DNA of 64,000 bases from Adineta ricciae (Eukaryota > Rotifera > Eurotatoria > Adinetida > Adinetidae), in assembly GCA_905250025.1 (NCBI GenBank), contig CAJNOJ010000231.1, positions 62,001 to 126,000 on the forward strand, given 5' to 3'. Below, piece by piece: positions 1 through 12,649 of this stretch. Both the position numbers and the translations under genes were made by a program. The first letter of the stretch is position 1, and each line of letters starts with the position of its first letter. Below the pieces are notes generated by a model. The model was not told the origin of the DNA, did not search any database, and saw only the letters and a list, made by a program, of their open reading frames with translations.

Positions 1-316
1 CGCATTAAACCACCACGTGCAGACGGTTCCAATTCTCTCCATAATGAATCACTACGAAAAGCTTCACGAGCAGCTTCAACTGCTTTGTTGATGTCTTCCT
101 ACGTTTCGAAACGAAAAAAAACAAACTTTTTTTAGGTCAAACAATTTGAATCTAACGAACTCTGGTGCCTTCTTCTACGCGACAAATCTCTTCACCTGTA
201 CTAGGATTGAAAACAGGAAATGTTTTACCATTTGTCGCTGTATGCCATTCATTATTAATAAATATTTGAGTATATTTGATCTCAATATTCGGCACTTTCA
301 CCGTAAATGATGACAT
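1..316 (-). CDS. Aldehyde dehydrogenase, N-terminal exons, copy alpha (partial)
   Basis: N-terminal part of an ALDH1/2-like NAD(P)-dependent aldehyde dehydrogenase; the rest lies left of the window. Exon 1 (316 to 161) starts [13 protein letters not shown] and contains the family's beta-hairpin segment [15 protein letters not shown] and the FNPSTGEEI motif. A 62-nt GT-AG intron (160-99) follows, and exon 2 (98 to 1) reads [14 protein letters not shown]. The sequence matches the complete gene at 5301-7510 almost base for base, so it is its second copy (allele or duplicate). It sits upstream, on the minus strand, of an orphan gene pair, just as the other copy does. Truncation is caused by the window edge. 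Confidence 0.85.
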
Positions 317-885
317 CTCTAATCAATAGTAATATAATTAGCTGAAGATATTTGAAACTTAAACGTAATTACCATATGATTACTTGTAAAGAATGTAGCC
401 GACAAGAGCTGAATCTTACCTTCAGAAAATATTAGTATATGTTTTTTTGTAAAGCAATGCTTTTATATCTATTTTGCGCACTAAACCAAACTCATGTTAT
501 CATGACATGGCTCTCTTATCATTTATTTTCTTTTGTCATACCCTGCACACCCTGGTATTCAACAAATAGAGCTCATCCACAGTATTTCGCAATTATCATA
601 CGTCTGGCATATTGAAAAGAATATGGCCTGAACGGTGATATAAATACAATAGATAATGTTTATCTACATGATTTGTTTGAATAAGGTGCTAATAGAAACG
701 TTTTTACAGGAAAAAGGACGAGGAGAGAGACGAGACGGGACAGAAAATTATTCGTTCTGGTGCGATCTCTGCTTCATACATGAATCTTGTGTAGAAAGGA
801 TTTATTAGCATATTCTCAATGTTGCGAAGCATATAATACAAACCAAAGCAAACCAACTAGATTTGAAAGAAAGTTCAATATTTAT
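317..885. other. 5' flank of ALDH copy alpha, no gene seen
   Basis: AT-rich flank that aligns to 7511-7830 for its first 320 bases or so. About 430 bases (roughly 635-1063) are absent from the other copy. I see no RNA gene or mobile-element signature here. Confidence 0.5.
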
Positions 886-889
886 TTTC

Positions 890-1480
890 AACATTGCCAG
901 ACATTGAACATGTTCGTTGGAGAACGCTGTTGATATTGTGTTATTGACTTTTGATATTCTTTTCTATAAGATTCTGATGGAATGACAAAAATAAGAAAAG
1001 TAATGAGTGGTGGAATAAATGAAATGAAACATCCATTAAGAAGTACTGATATATCTTGTGCTGAATTCGTACATTTTTGATAAATAGGATAGGATCAAAC
1101 GCGGTAATCCAAGAAGAAATAAAACCACAAGTGCAATTAATAATCGTCGAAGTTGTTTACGTAATTCATCTGAATGAAGTTGATTTTTTAATGTAATGGA
1201 TGAAAGAATATCGTTGATTATCCCAAAGATAAAAGAATAGAATTGTTGAACAAATGTTTCATTTACGAATTGATTAATTGAGGGGCAATGATGAAATGAA
1301 TCAATTCTTTGAATTATTTTTTTGTTAAAGGAATATAATTCGGTTGAAGAATACCTAAATAGAAGATCTTATTCAATGTTTCAATAAACGTTAAATGAAA
1401 TGGTTTTAACCAATAAATTCTGATTGGATTGGTTGCCTGAGATATTGTTGATTTTTCTAATGTTTTTCGCGCTAATTTGT
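890..1480 (-). pseudogene. Decayed 7TM receptor (GPCR-like) fragment, copy alpha
   Basis: Reading the minus strand from 1480 to 890 gives broken frames that resemble the end of a rotifer-type rhodopsin-family receptor. A basic stretch QLRRLLIALVVLFLLGLPR looks like a TM6. After a one-base frame change comes NGCFISFIPPLITFLIFVIP followed by SESYRKEYQ, which looks like TM7 plus the short cytoplasmic helix. Upstream (LARKTLEKSTISQ) I do not recognise the sequence. Stops and frame changes show it is not functional. The receptor assignment rests on hydrophobicity and the TM7-like ending only. Confidence 0.35.
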
Positions 1481-1488
1481 AGTCTATG

Positions 1489-1558
1489 CAAGGGGGAAAG
1501 TGAGACTTCAGACTTCAAATACTATCTGAAGTAGATGAAGTCGCACTTTTCCCCCTTG
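1489..1558. other. 70-nt hairpin, copy alpha
   Basis: The arms 1489-1510 and 1536-1558 pair over 21 base pairs with one bulge and one A.G mismatch. Inside, 1512-1517 and 1527-1532 form a nested 6-bp stem (ACTTCA/TGAAGT). The same hairpin occurs at 8136-8208 with a compensatory change. Size and shape are precursor-microRNA-like; expression is unknown. Confidence 0.5.
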
Positions 1559-2421
1559 GTTGAGTTTCAGCTCATGTTTGGCGCCATTGGCATTCTATTG
1601 TAATTCATACGACGTTCTTTTTTTTCAGCATGGAAAGGCAAAAGATTTCTGCATAATTGTAACGAATCGGAAAGATCTCATTTCAAACGAAGGCTCACAA
1701 TTATTGGTCGAATTCTAAAAATAACATTTCAGATTGGTATTAACCCTTCCGTTCCGAAGATATATATATATATATTCATATTGCTCTGCTTCACAGCGAG
1801 AAAGATATCTATCTTCTGAATGGAAACATCAAATAAACATTTATTGCCTAAATTATCTTTCGTTGTTAAGAGAATAGAAATGTATGAGATTGTATAATTC
1901 GTTTTTCTCTAATTTCACTCAATGAAATGTCTAATAAAGTAATCAGAAACAAAGAAGAGAAGTGAAACGTTTAATAAGCGGTATTATATACGCGAGCGGT
2001 AGGAGTGTCGATGGTAGTGCTAAACAGCGAATTATTTTCAGATTCAAAGTATCTATCTAAATATGAAAATACGGATATTTTGATGTAACCATAGTTGCTA
2101 TAACGTCGAAACTTGATATCACTCAACTTACTACGAGTTCTTTTGTGTACTTTCAATTGGGATAACTATGCGCCGAACATCACTATGACGAAATATATCG
2201 CAATATAAGTGTTCGCGGAACAGCGTTACGCTTATTTACTTTCGGTCTGTAATTGTATTTTCTTTTCAGTAATAAATAACAACTTAGAAGAAACTTTTAC
2301 GAATAAATCTTTCGTTTTATCTAACCACGAAATATTTTATGATTACAATCAATGCATATATTTAAGTACTGGAAACGATAAATGGTTGTTGTCGCAGAGA
2401 CTTTCATCTTTAACATTCAGA
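1559..2421. other. Flank and probable 5' UTR/promoter of orphan gene alpha
   Basis: AT-rich sequence, with an (AT)n run near 1760, aligning to 8212-8654 with indels. A pyrimidine-rich acceptor-like site (ttttcag near 2268) suggests a 5' UTR intron before the orphan gene. No other gene seen. Confidence 0.4.
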
Positions 2422-2982
2422 ATGAATGCAGAAAAGAATACGACTGCTGCACATACATCAACATCACGATCGAACTCTTGGGATCCTCTCGAGTACTGTA
2501 GGAAGCACAACTTTTCTGTACAAAGTACTCCACCACTTTCGATACGTCAATATGTCCGATCTACAATAAGAAATAGTCATGGCGATGAACCATGGAAACC
2601 AAGTGGCATTTACCACGCAAAAATTAACAATGGTGACAGAAACTCATCGAAAGCGTTGCCCCATCTCAAGCCTGAACCACGAAAAGAGCCACATCAAGAT
2701 TCACGAACTCCTTGGTTTACAGCGGGTATTCATCGTTATGTAAAATCAGCATCACTGGAAACGAAAGAAAAAGAACGTCAAAGATTGAAAGATATGAAAA
2801 ATAAACCTAAAAACAACACGCAACCACGAACTGTCGTGAAAGAGAGGATACCCTGGCGACCATCCGGTAACAGAATCTTTAAGCCAGTGCCCTATTTTGA
2901 TTGTCCAAGTCTCCGATGGTCAATGGAGGATGTGAAACGCTCAATGCCTGAGTTTCAAACAACATCAACCAAATCATCATGA
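2422..2982 (+). CDS. Orphan small basic protein, copy alpha (186 aa)
   Basis: Start chosen at the ATG at 2422 because that is where close similarity to the second copy (8655) begins; the frame is open further upstream but diverges. The protein is hydrophilic and basic, with no signal peptide or TM segment. It has repeated PW[KR]PSG/TPWFTAG-type modules: PWKPSG (about residue 53), TPWFTAG (about 95) and PWRPSG (about 145), and a conserved end (FDCPSLRWSMEDVKRSMPE). I cannot name the family. Short repeated PW-rich modules in a small basic protein recall microtubule-associated ciliary proteins, but that is only a guess. It carries a 49-residue segment missing from the other copy. Confidence 0.7.
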   Translation: MNAEKNTTAAHTSTSRSNSWDPLEYCRKHNFSVQSTPPLSIRQYVRSTIRNSHGDEPWKPSGIYHAKINNGDRNSSKALPHLKPEPRKEPHQDSRTPWFTAGIHRYVKSASLETKEKERQRLKDMKNKPKNNTQPRTVVKERIPWRPSGNRIFKPVPYFDCPSLRWSMEDVKRSMPEFQTTSTKSS

Positions 2983-3059
2983 AACTTATGGAATTTTATT
3001 CTCCTTTTTGCAGAAAATTGTAAAAAAACTGAAAAATAGAGTATATTTAAGGAGTATGA

Positions 3060-4164
3060 TTAGTGCCAGAATCTTGCCATATGTTCCTGATCATTCGTTC
3101 TAAATACACAAAACACGTTTCCAATAAAAAAGAAAGAAAAATTGTAAAAAAATCAATCCTACTTATAGCAACGACTTCCATAGCGACATTTTTCTTTCTT
3201 GAAATCATCGGGATGTGAATATGTTCTTAAATGATCGATGGTTTTACTAAAAACGCAAGAAAATAAATACGGGAAAGAGAAAGACTCGATGCTTACTCAT
3301 AACACGCTCTCCCATATCGACATTTCACTTTTTTCAAGAGATCTGGATCTATTTCTTCTGGATGAACATATTTATTTCGGTGCTCGGAATCGTGTCTTTA
3401 CGACGAATAAATATATAGTAAAGCTTTTCTTAGATAATCAATTACCTGAAGCAATCCGCTCCATAACGACATTTGAGTTTTTCATCCTGTTGATTACCAC
3501 CGCTCATACGATAATCTGAATCACCTGGATGTGCAAACTCTTTCCGATGATCACGTTCAAAACTTCAAAACAAAAGTACATTGACAACTAGTCTATATTT
3601 ATAATCACAATCCTACTTGTAGCATGCTCGACCGTATCTACACGGACGGCGTGCACCGACTATTCATAATGCATTGGTTTAGGATTTCGCACAATCAAAT
3701 AAGATACTTACAAACTGAAGTCAATATCGTTGATGCTGGCGGATTAGCTGCAGGATTGCGATGGCCAGATCGAGGAAGTTTACCTAGAAGAAAATCCTAA
3801 ATATCTTTCTAGATAAAGCTGTTAACAGAATCCTACTGAGTTCCTGTCGCAGATCGATTGGTACTTGCATAAAACATACATTGTCAACAGAACAGAAATG
3901 TTCATGGAATATTTTGATAATGATACTCAATGAAGGGTGTCCTTTCATTTGTAAATATGTTGATTTGGCGCTAGCACGCTCTTCTGGATCTTTTTTCAAT
4001 AAAAGTTCAATAATTGCCTTGTAGCCACCTTCACGTGGGACAATAATATCTCTTGCATGTGGACTATTACAGAAATTTTCATATTCGAATTCGTTCTTCC
4101 ATGGAAATCTCTCGAAAAACAAGACATAGAACATGACACCGGCTGCCCATGCATCGGATTTTTT
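3060..4164 (-). CDS. Kinase-PBZ protein, C-terminal part with four PBZ fingers, copy alpha
   Basis: Exons read on the minus strand: 4164-3837, 3783-3712, 3659-3617, 3562-3446, 3395-3297, 3246-3163 and 3099-3060. All six introns are GT-AG and all phases agree up to a TAA stop. The first exon is the end of a kinase domain (SDAWAAGVMFYVLFFERFPW). After a short linker come four zinc fingers of the PBZ type, each split by an intron right after CY: CRYGRACY..HRKEFAHP, CRYGADCF..HRNKYVHP, CRYGRACY..HLRTYSHP and CRYGSRCY..HMARFWH. PBZ fingers bind poly(ADP-ribose) in APLF and CHFR. The 5' part is cut by an N run; the last 221 bases before it reappear exactly at 10252-10472, so the kinase body there is the missing half. 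Confidence 0.85.
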
Positions 4165-4166
4165 NN
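4165..4166. other. Assembly gap (NN)
   Basis: Contig end. The left side (3944-4164) is identical to 10252-10472, not to anything on the right, so the right-hand neighbour here is probably wrong. Confidence 0.8.
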
Positions 4167-4427
4167 GTGACGGCTAAGAACATGAATTATGCCTCAGTCG
4201 GATTTGGATCCGTGTTGATGATCTCATCGCTGGTGCATATATTCTCGGCACGATTTTGGTTCAAAGGTCCACGTACGAATATTGGCTCGACGACTGAACT
4301 GGAATCTTCAACAAATTCAGAATGAAGCATGATTCTCTTTATCTTTCTATGTTTGTAGTTTGAAAGTATTTTATTTGGAAAGAATATATTCGAGTCATTA
4401 TACAATGCGTTGTGATAGATCAGTAAA

Positions 4428-5057
4428 TTAGTTGCCTGTTGATAAAGCACCTGCACCGATTCCGAAACCAACACCTTTGGGACCAAATAAACGCTGATAA
4501 CAATCTAAAACAATCGAAGAACGAAAGTAAAGATATCCGTAACGGAAGATATTTAATTTTTACTGTTATCGTAAAGATTGCCATCGTGTTCAGAAAAATT
4601 TGCACCATTGATACTCTTTTTGCAATGAGTACATCGATAGCATAATTTATGAAAAGACTATAAATAAAGTATCAGAATGGACTTGAATTTCCTATTAGAA
4701 TTGATTACTTGTCCAACCGCTTTGACTTCCTCAGCAAAATAAACAGGTTTATTACAACGTGGACAAATGTTACCTTTGGGTTTTGAACTCGAAGCAGATG
4801 CAGTAAGACCCATGATACCATTGGCTACTGTCTTATCAGGATTCTATTGAGAAGAGAAAATAATAGCACCGTTGCGTTCGACTGATTTGTCGGTACTCAC
4901 AGCAGCATCTGACAAGGCCTTGCTATTGCCAGCTGATTTCTCAGCCAGTGGTGTCTAGAAAACAGAATTAAGAGCATGTGCTTTTTGATTTATAGTGAGC
5001 TGTTTTCTTTCTAACTTGATCAACAAGGTTATTGAGGCCACGCGGAATCCACGCCAT
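4428..5057 (-). CDS. Small single-LIM-domain protein (CRIP/CRP-like, 133 aa)
   Basis: Five exons on the minus strand (5057-5016, 4954-4901, 4843-4709, 4657-4564, 4504-4428) with GT-AG introns give 402 nt including the stop. The N-terminal part (MAWIPRGLNNLVDQ and a Ser/Ala-rich linker) is unrecognised. Then comes one LIM domain: CPRC, FHKLC, CTHC and YDNNCY, followed by the FGPKGVGFG tail typical of cysteine-rich (CRIP/CRP) proteins. LIM domains bind two zinc ions and mediate protein contacts, often with the cytoskeleton. The seventh zinc ligand, normally Cys in YCxxCY, is Asp here. It lies downstream of ALDH on the same strand. I see only one copy in the window. Confidence 0.8.
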
Positions 5058-5300
5058 GGTCGACACGCAAAAAAGAAATCTACGATTATAGTAGAGAAAA
5101 ACAAGTATCTCAAAAAAACAACGAACGAGTGATTATAAATATGGTCTATTTATTCAAGATAAAACGTCTTTTATTTGATACTTTATGCAAAAGAAATTCG
5201 AGACACTAAACAAGAAAAGTGAATCATCAATGTAGGTGTACGCATCGCTGGCAATAATTATTGTCCCATTATTCATCATTTATTTCCCACAGAAAAATCT

Positions 5301-7510
<2,210 letters not shown>

Positions 7511-7834
7511 CTCTGATCAATAGTAATATATTAGCTGAAGATATTTGAAACTTCAACGTAATTATCATATGATTACTTGTGAAGAAGTAGCCGACAGGAG
7601 CTGGTGAATCGTACCTTCAGAAAATGATAGTATATATTTTTTGTAAAGCAATGCTTTTATATCTATTTTGCGCACCAAACCAAGCTCATGTTATCATGAC
7701 ATGGCTCTCTTATCATTTATTTTCTTTTGTCATAGCCTGCACACCCTGATATTCAACAAATAGAGCTCATCCACAGTACTTCGAAATTATCATACGTCAA
7801 GTAGATTGAAAAGAATATGACCTGAATTCGCACA
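7511..7834. other. 5' flank of ALDH copy beta, no gene seen
   Basis: Aligns to 317-640 with small differences; presumed promoter of the ALDH gene. Nothing else visible. Confidence 0.5.
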
Positions 7835-8130
7835 TTTTCGATAAATATGATAGAATCAAACGTGGTAATCCCAGAAGGAATAAAATCAATTGTTGAGCAA
7901 ATGTTTCATTTTACGAATTTATTAATTGAGGGGCAACGATGAAATCAATCGATTCTTTGAGTTATTTTTTGTTAAAGGAATATAATTTGGTTGAAGAATA
8001 CCTAAATAGAAGATCTCATTCAATGTTTCAATAAAAATGAAATGAAATGGTTTCGAGCAATAAATGCTGATTGAATTTGTTGCTTGAGATATTGATGATC
8101 TTTCTAATGTTTTAACAGCTGATTTTTAAT
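7835..8130 (-). pseudogene. Decayed 7TM receptor-like fragment, copy beta
   Basis: Shorter counterpart of the relic at 890-1480. The part corresponding to the alpha TM7-like segment is missing (junction near 7826-7830), and more indels are present. It lacks any usable frame. Confidence 0.3.
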
Positions 8131-8135
8131 CTATG

Positions 8136-8208
8136 CAAAGGGGCGGAAAGCGAATCTTCAGACTTCAAATACTATCTGAGGTAGATGAAGTCTCGCTTTC
8201 TCCCCTTG
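8136..8208. other. Hairpin, copy beta
   Basis: Counterpart of the hairpin at 1489-1558. The stem is kept although the arms differ: AAAGTG/CACTTT in alpha becomes AAAGCG/CGCTTT here, a paired T-A to C-G replacement. Bulge positions differ slightly. Confidence 0.5.
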
Positions 8209-8654
8209 GTTGAGCTTCATGTCATGTTTGGAACTATTGACATTCTATTATCACTCATACGATGTTCTTTTTTCTCAGCATGAAAAGGCAAAGGATTTCT
8301 GCATAATTGTAATGAATCGGAAAATACGGATATATCAATGTAACCATAGTTGTTAACATCGAAACTTGACATCACTTAACGTATTACCATCTAGTTCTTT
8401 TGTGTATTTTCAATCGGGATAACTATGCGACGAACATCACTATGATGAATATATCGAAAAAGGAGTGCTCGGGGAATAGCGTTACGCTTATTTACTTTCG
8501 GTCTGTAATTGTATTTTCTTTTCAGTAATAAATAACAACTTCGAAAAGATTTTTACGAATAAATCTTTCTCTTTATCTAACGACGACATATATTTAAGTA
8601 CTGGAAGCGATAAATGGTCGTTGCCGCAGAGATTTTTCACCTTTAACATTCAGA
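8209..8654. other. Flank/5' UTR of orphan gene beta
   Basis: Aligns to 1559-2421 with deletions, including the ttttcag acceptor-like site near 8520. No further gene seen. Confidence 0.4.
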
Positions 8655-9068
8655 ATGAATGGAGAGAAGAGTACGACTGCTGCACATACATCAACATCAC
8701 GACCGAATCCTTGGGATCCTCTGGAGTACTGTAGGAAGCACAACTTTTCTGTTCAAAGTACCCCGCCACTTTCGATACGTCAATATGTCCGATCTACAAT
8801 ACGAAATAATCATGGCAATGGACCATGGAAACCAACTGGCGTTTACCACGCAAACATTAACATCGATGACAGAAACTCATCGAAAGTATTGCCCGATCTC
8901 AAGCCTGAACCACGAACTGTCGTGAACAAGGGGACACCCTGGCGTCCATCCGGTCACAGAATCTTTAAGCCAGTGCCCTATTTCGATTGTCCAAGTCTCC
9001 GATGGTCAATGGAGGATGTGAAACGCTCAATGCCCGAGTTTCAAACAACATCAACCAAATCATCATGA
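8655..9068 (+). CDS. Orphan small basic protein, copy beta (137 aa)
   Basis: Second copy of the gene at 2422, starting MNGEKSTTAAHTSTS. It keeps the WDPLEYCRKHNFSV and FDCPSLRWSMEDVKRSMPE segments and the PW[KR]P modules. It lacks exactly 147 bp (49 codons) present in the alpha copy, so one of its modules (TPWFTAG) and a Lys-rich stretch are gone. The frame stays open. It lies tail to tail with the kinase-PBZ gene, as in alpha. Function unknown. Confidence 0.7.
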   Translation: MNGEKSTTAAHTSTSRPNPWDPLEYCRKHNFSVQSTPPLSIRQYVRSTIRNNHGNGPWKPTGVYHANINIDDRNSSKVLPDLKPEPRTVVNKGTPWRPSGHRIFKPVPYFDCPSLRWSMEDVKRSMPEFQTTSTKSS

Positions 9069-9150
9069 AACTTATGGAATTTTATTCTCCTTTTTGCAGA
9101 AAATTTTCAAAAAAAACTGAAATATAGCTGAGTATATATATGGAGTATGA

Positions 9151-10250
9151 TTAGTGCCAGAATCTCGCCATATGTTCCCGATCATTCGTTCTAAATACAC
9201 ATGTTTCCAATAAAAGAGAAGGAAAATCGTAAAAAAAAGCAATCGTACTTATAGCAACGAGTTCCGTAGCGACATTTTTCTTTGTGGAAGTCATCAGGAT
9301 GTGAATATGTCCTTAAATGATCGATTGTTTTACTAAAAACGCAAGAAAATCAATACGAGAAAGAGAAAGATTCGATGCTTACTCATAACACGCTCTTCCA
9401 TATCGACACTTCACTTTTTTCAACAGACCTGGATCTATTTCTTCTGGATGGACATATTTATTTCGGTGCTCGGAATCATGTCTTTGCGACGAATAAATAT
9501 ATTATAAAGCTTTTCTTCGATACTCAATTACCTGAAGCAATCCGCTCCATAACGACATTTGAGTTTTTCATCCTGTTGATTACTACCGCTCACACGGTAA
9601 TCTGAATCACCTGGATGTGCAAACTCTTTGCGGTGATCACGTTCAAAACTTCAAAATAAAAGTACATTTAAAACTAGTCTATATGTATAATCACAATCCT
9701 ACTTGTAGCATGCTCGACCGTATCTACACGGACGGCGTGCACCGACTATTCAGAATGCATTGATTTAGAACTTCGCACAATCAAAAACGATACTTACAAA
9801 CTGAAGTCAATATCGTTGATGCCGGCGGATTAGCTGCAGGATTGCGATGGGCAGATCGAGGAAGTTTACCTAGAAGAAAATTCTAAATATCCTTCTAGAT
9901 AAAGTTCATAACGGAATCCTACTGAGTTCCTGTCGCAGATCGATTGGCACTTGCATAAAACATACATTGTCAACAGAACAGAAATTTTCGTGAAATATTT
10001 TGATGATAATACTCAATGATGGGTGTCCCTTCATTTGTAAATACGTTGATTTGGCGCTAGCACGCTCTTCTGGATCTTTTTTCAATAAAAGTTCAATAAT
10101 TGCCTTGTAGCCACCTTCACGTGGGACAATAATATCTCTTGCATGTGGACTATTACAGAAATTTTCGTATTCGAATTCGTTCTTCCATGGAAATCTCTCG
10201 AAAAACAAGACATAGAACATGACACCGGCTGCCCATGCATCGGATTTTTT
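9151..10250 (-). CDS. Kinase-PBZ protein, C-terminal part, copy beta
   Basis: Counterpart of 3060-4164 with the same exon structure. It holds the end of the kinase domain, then a 54-nt-class intron beginning GTAGGATT, the linker and four PBZ fingers (CRYGRACY, CRYGADCF, CRYGRACY, CRYGTRCY with their His pairs HRKEFAH, HRNKYVH, HLRTYSH, HMARFWH), ending at a TAA at 9151-9153. All fingers are intact, with only conservative substitutions relative to alpha (for example SRCY to TRCY). Keeping the zinc ligands in both copies supports a working protein. The kinase body of this copy is missing from the window, apart from a short N-terminal piece at 11412-11497. Confidence 0.85.
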
Positions 10251-10251
10251 N
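10251..10251. other. Assembly gap (N)
   Basis: The 221 bases on the right (10252-10472) repeat the sequence on the left (10030-10250) with differences, but match 3944-4164 exactly. An open reading frame runs through by chance and contains a spurious internal repeat. Confidence 0.8.
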
Positions 10252-11276
10252 TTCATTTGTAAATATGTTGATTTGGCGCTAGCACGCTCTTCTGGATCTT
10301 TTTTCAATAAAAGTTCAATAATTGCCTTGTAGCCACCTTCACGTGGGACAATAATATCTCTTGCATGTGGACTATTACAGAAATTTTCATATTCGAATTC
10401 GTTCTTCCATGGAAATCTCTCGAAAAACAAGACATAGAACATGACACCGGCTGCCCATGCATCGGATTTTTTATGCAAATGTCGAGCCATAACATTGTTC
10501 GAATCACGACGTAGAAATTCTGGTGAAGCAAAATAAACTGTATAAGCTTTATTAGCGTCGACAGTGATCAGTGCACATCTAGTATTCATTTTTTCTACCG
10601 TACCAAAATCAATTAGCTTGACATGGAAATGTTGACGCGGACTTTGAACAATGACCAGATTTTGTGGTTTAATATCACCGTGAATAATATTGAGTTTCTC
10701 GAGAAAGATCAATGCGCGAAGGACGTGAACAATAATGACAATACCAAACATAAATTTTTGTTGTGGTTCTCTGTGAGCAGCATTATTAAACCAAAAGGTT
10801 AACAGATCAGTTGCCGCTAATTCCATCGCAATAAAAATACTCTCTTTCGTAAATTTACAACCATAATAGTCAATGACAGGATGACTATCAATGGCAATGC
10901 TTTTAATTAAGCGTAGAAAGTGAATTTCACTTTGGATTTCTTCTTGAACGCCAGCAGTATTCTTCATAATTTTTACAGCCACTACACGATTACGTTTTCG
11001 ATCTTGTGCTTTGTAAACCTGTCCAAAACCACCTCGATTAATGAATTGTGTTATTTCATAATGTACACCATCGATTTCGATATGTTTTATATCATTTTGG
11101 TCGCCTAAATTCGGCTTGATTGGGTTCTTTTGAAAATTCAACAGCTTGCCCATTTGTTCAATGCTCGCTTCGTAATGTTTCTTGTTGTTACCATGATCTC
11201 TTGCAAAATTCTTTGCATGTTGAGCATTATGTATCATTACAGAATCATGTTGATGATCTGAAGGCGCTGCTCCCAT
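10252..11276 (-). CDS. Protein kinase body of the kinase-PBZ protein (path alpha)
   Basis: Start at the ATG at 11276 (MGAAPSDHQ). I prefer it to the in-frame ATG upstream because MGxxxS is an N-myristoylation signal and the same start is conserved in three copies. Kinase landmarks: glycine loop GGFGQV (82-87), VAVK lysine (102), HGDIKPQN catalytic loop (199-206), DFG (223-225) and SPE in place of APE (251-253). Lys, catalytic Asp and DFG Asp are present, so it is probably active. The usual HRD is HGD, making it a non-RD kinase. It lacks the C-terminal end here; that part lies at 3060-4164, joined by a 221-bp exact overlap. The combined model is 528 aa. I cannot place the kinase subfamily. Confidence 0.85.
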
Positions 11277-11401
11277 AGTCGACTTGCTTTTCCAACAAAA
11301 ATTGATCGATAAGGAATAAAACACACGTGTGTAAATATGAAATATTACTCAAGTGAGAAGGTATTTCGCAAGAGAACGGCGACGTCGTTTGAAACTTTTT
11401 T

Positions 11402-11411
11402 NNNNNNNNNN
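11402..11411. other. Assembly gap (10 N)
   Basis: Sequence 11191-11401 is repeated with differences from 11412 on. In contrast 11223-11401 is identical to 14477-14655, so the true right neighbour of this contig is probably 14656. Confidence 0.8.
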
Positions 11412-11497
11412 CCATGATCTCTTGCAAAATTCTTTGCATGTTGAGCATTATGTATCATTACAGAATCATGTTGATGATCTGAAGGCGCTGCTCCCAT
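11412..11497 (-). CDS. N-terminus of the kinase-PBZ protein, copy beta fragment
   Basis: Encodes the first 28 or so residues (MGAAPSDHQHDSVM...), identical in protein to the start at 11276, with the start codon at 11497. It is cut by the gap on its downstream side. It probably belongs to the beta gene whose end is at 9151-10250. Confidence 0.8.
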
Positions 11498-11985
11498 AGT
11501 CGACTTGCTTTTCCAACAAAAATTGATCGATAAGGAATAAAACACACGTGTGTAAATATGAAATTTTACTCAAGTGAGAGTGTATTTCGCAAGAGAACGG
11601 CAACGTCGTTTGAAAACTTTTTCTTCCTCACAGCACTTGCTCCGTTTTACTCGCGGAAGAAAAAAAGTGCACAAACGCAAGACGTCATGTTTGACGCCGT
11701 TGAAAGTAATATGCTGCATGTTCTTCTATCAGTGATACATATTTTGTTCTGCCGTTTTGTAACACTTTGTATGCCTATTACAGACAAATGTCAGTAGTTC
11801 GATGAATGTTTTTCTGCTCGGTTTCACGGAGTACGTAAAAATGATGTTTTTCAGTGGCCATTGAAACAGTTGTTTGTGCAGCATATTTATTATACACATG
11901 TCCAAGACGGTGTGTTTTGATGTAATTGTATCTCTAGTACAAATCAAATTGAGCATATGAATGATTTAACCTGTGCAGAATATTT
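11498..11985. other. Flank between kinase gene and deiodinase relic, copy beta
   Basis: Aligns to 14531-15000. Presumed promoter of the kinase gene on the minus strand. No further gene seen. Confidence 0.4.
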
Positions 11986-11989
11986 ATGG

Positions 11990-12290
11990 TTGAGTTTGCG
12001 GGAGAAGCTGTTGTACTCAAGAAAAATAAACGTCTGATCACGATGTATCTAATACGGCTATGACAACTAATTCGCCGCCGTAGATTACGTAGAAACAGAA
12101 CGGTCATGATCTGTATGTGAGATTGAATATGTTTTCCAGGATGTATTGTTGACCATGAGCAAGTCGTCGTTGGTTGATCGACGCACAAAATCGTTTTACC
12201 GGCTGGCCATTGGTCACGAGCGTGTGCCTCATTGATGTAAATGACCATAAAAACACGCTTCATTCGTTCGGCAGACGCCTGAAACTATGG
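11990..12290 (-). pseudogene. Deiodinase-like (thioredoxin-fold) relic, copy beta
   Basis: On the minus strand, from the ATG at 12263, the frame reads VFMVIYINEAHARDQWPAGK. This fits the iodothyronine deiodinase family signature FLxVYIxEAHxxDxW. After the following DQP the frame must change to continue as INQRRLAHGQQYI, which resembles the family's later helix. The frame change, and the absence of a recognisable active-site segment upstream, indicate decay. An upstream exon may end near 12358. The deiodinase link rests on one strong motif. Confidence 0.4.
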
Positions 12291-12404
12291 TCAGCTGGTC
12301 GATGAGAACTTTCGAGAATAGATTTACATCACATGTATGCATTCACCTTGGTGAGTTTCCGACGAGGAAGCGACCAGACAAAGTGAGGTTGAATTGAACT
12401 TCCG

Positions 12405-12640
12405 TAATAATAGCTTCATCTTTATGGTATACACCGATAAGTTCTTAAATTGGTTCAGATAATCGAAGACGTGTTTCGTAAGCGATCAGTTTTCGAATCG
12501 TTTCGATGAATCGCAATTCATTGAATTCTTTAATTGTTTCAAAGTCCATATGGTCAGAAGTACGAAAAAACATTAAACATCGAGCCCTTGAGAACAGTTC
12601 GTCTAAATCAACACCATTAGGTCGGGCGATTTGGTAAAGA
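12405..12640 (-). pseudogene. Unrecognised coding relic, copy beta
   Basis: The minus strand reads LDELFSRARCLMFFRTSDH and DFETIKEFNELRFIETIRKL, then a stop. It is counterpart to 15640-15880, where the stop is absent but no start is clear. Both are too similar to be non-coding drift, yet I do not recognise the domain. It may be an N-terminal exon of the deiodinase-like gene or a separate gene. Confidence 0.35.
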
Positions 12641-12649
12641 TGGAGGAAG

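Noticed and set aside
3238-3519. Plus-strand open frame of 93 codons (and its twin at 9375-9605)
   Set aside because: It is the reverse of the PBZ exons, whose minus-strand reading has zinc-finger motifs and in-phase splice sites.
9906-11324. Kinase with an internal 74-residue tandem repeat ending at 9906
   Set aside because: The repeat is a 221-bp contig overlap around the N at 10251, and the stop at 9906 lies inside an intron.
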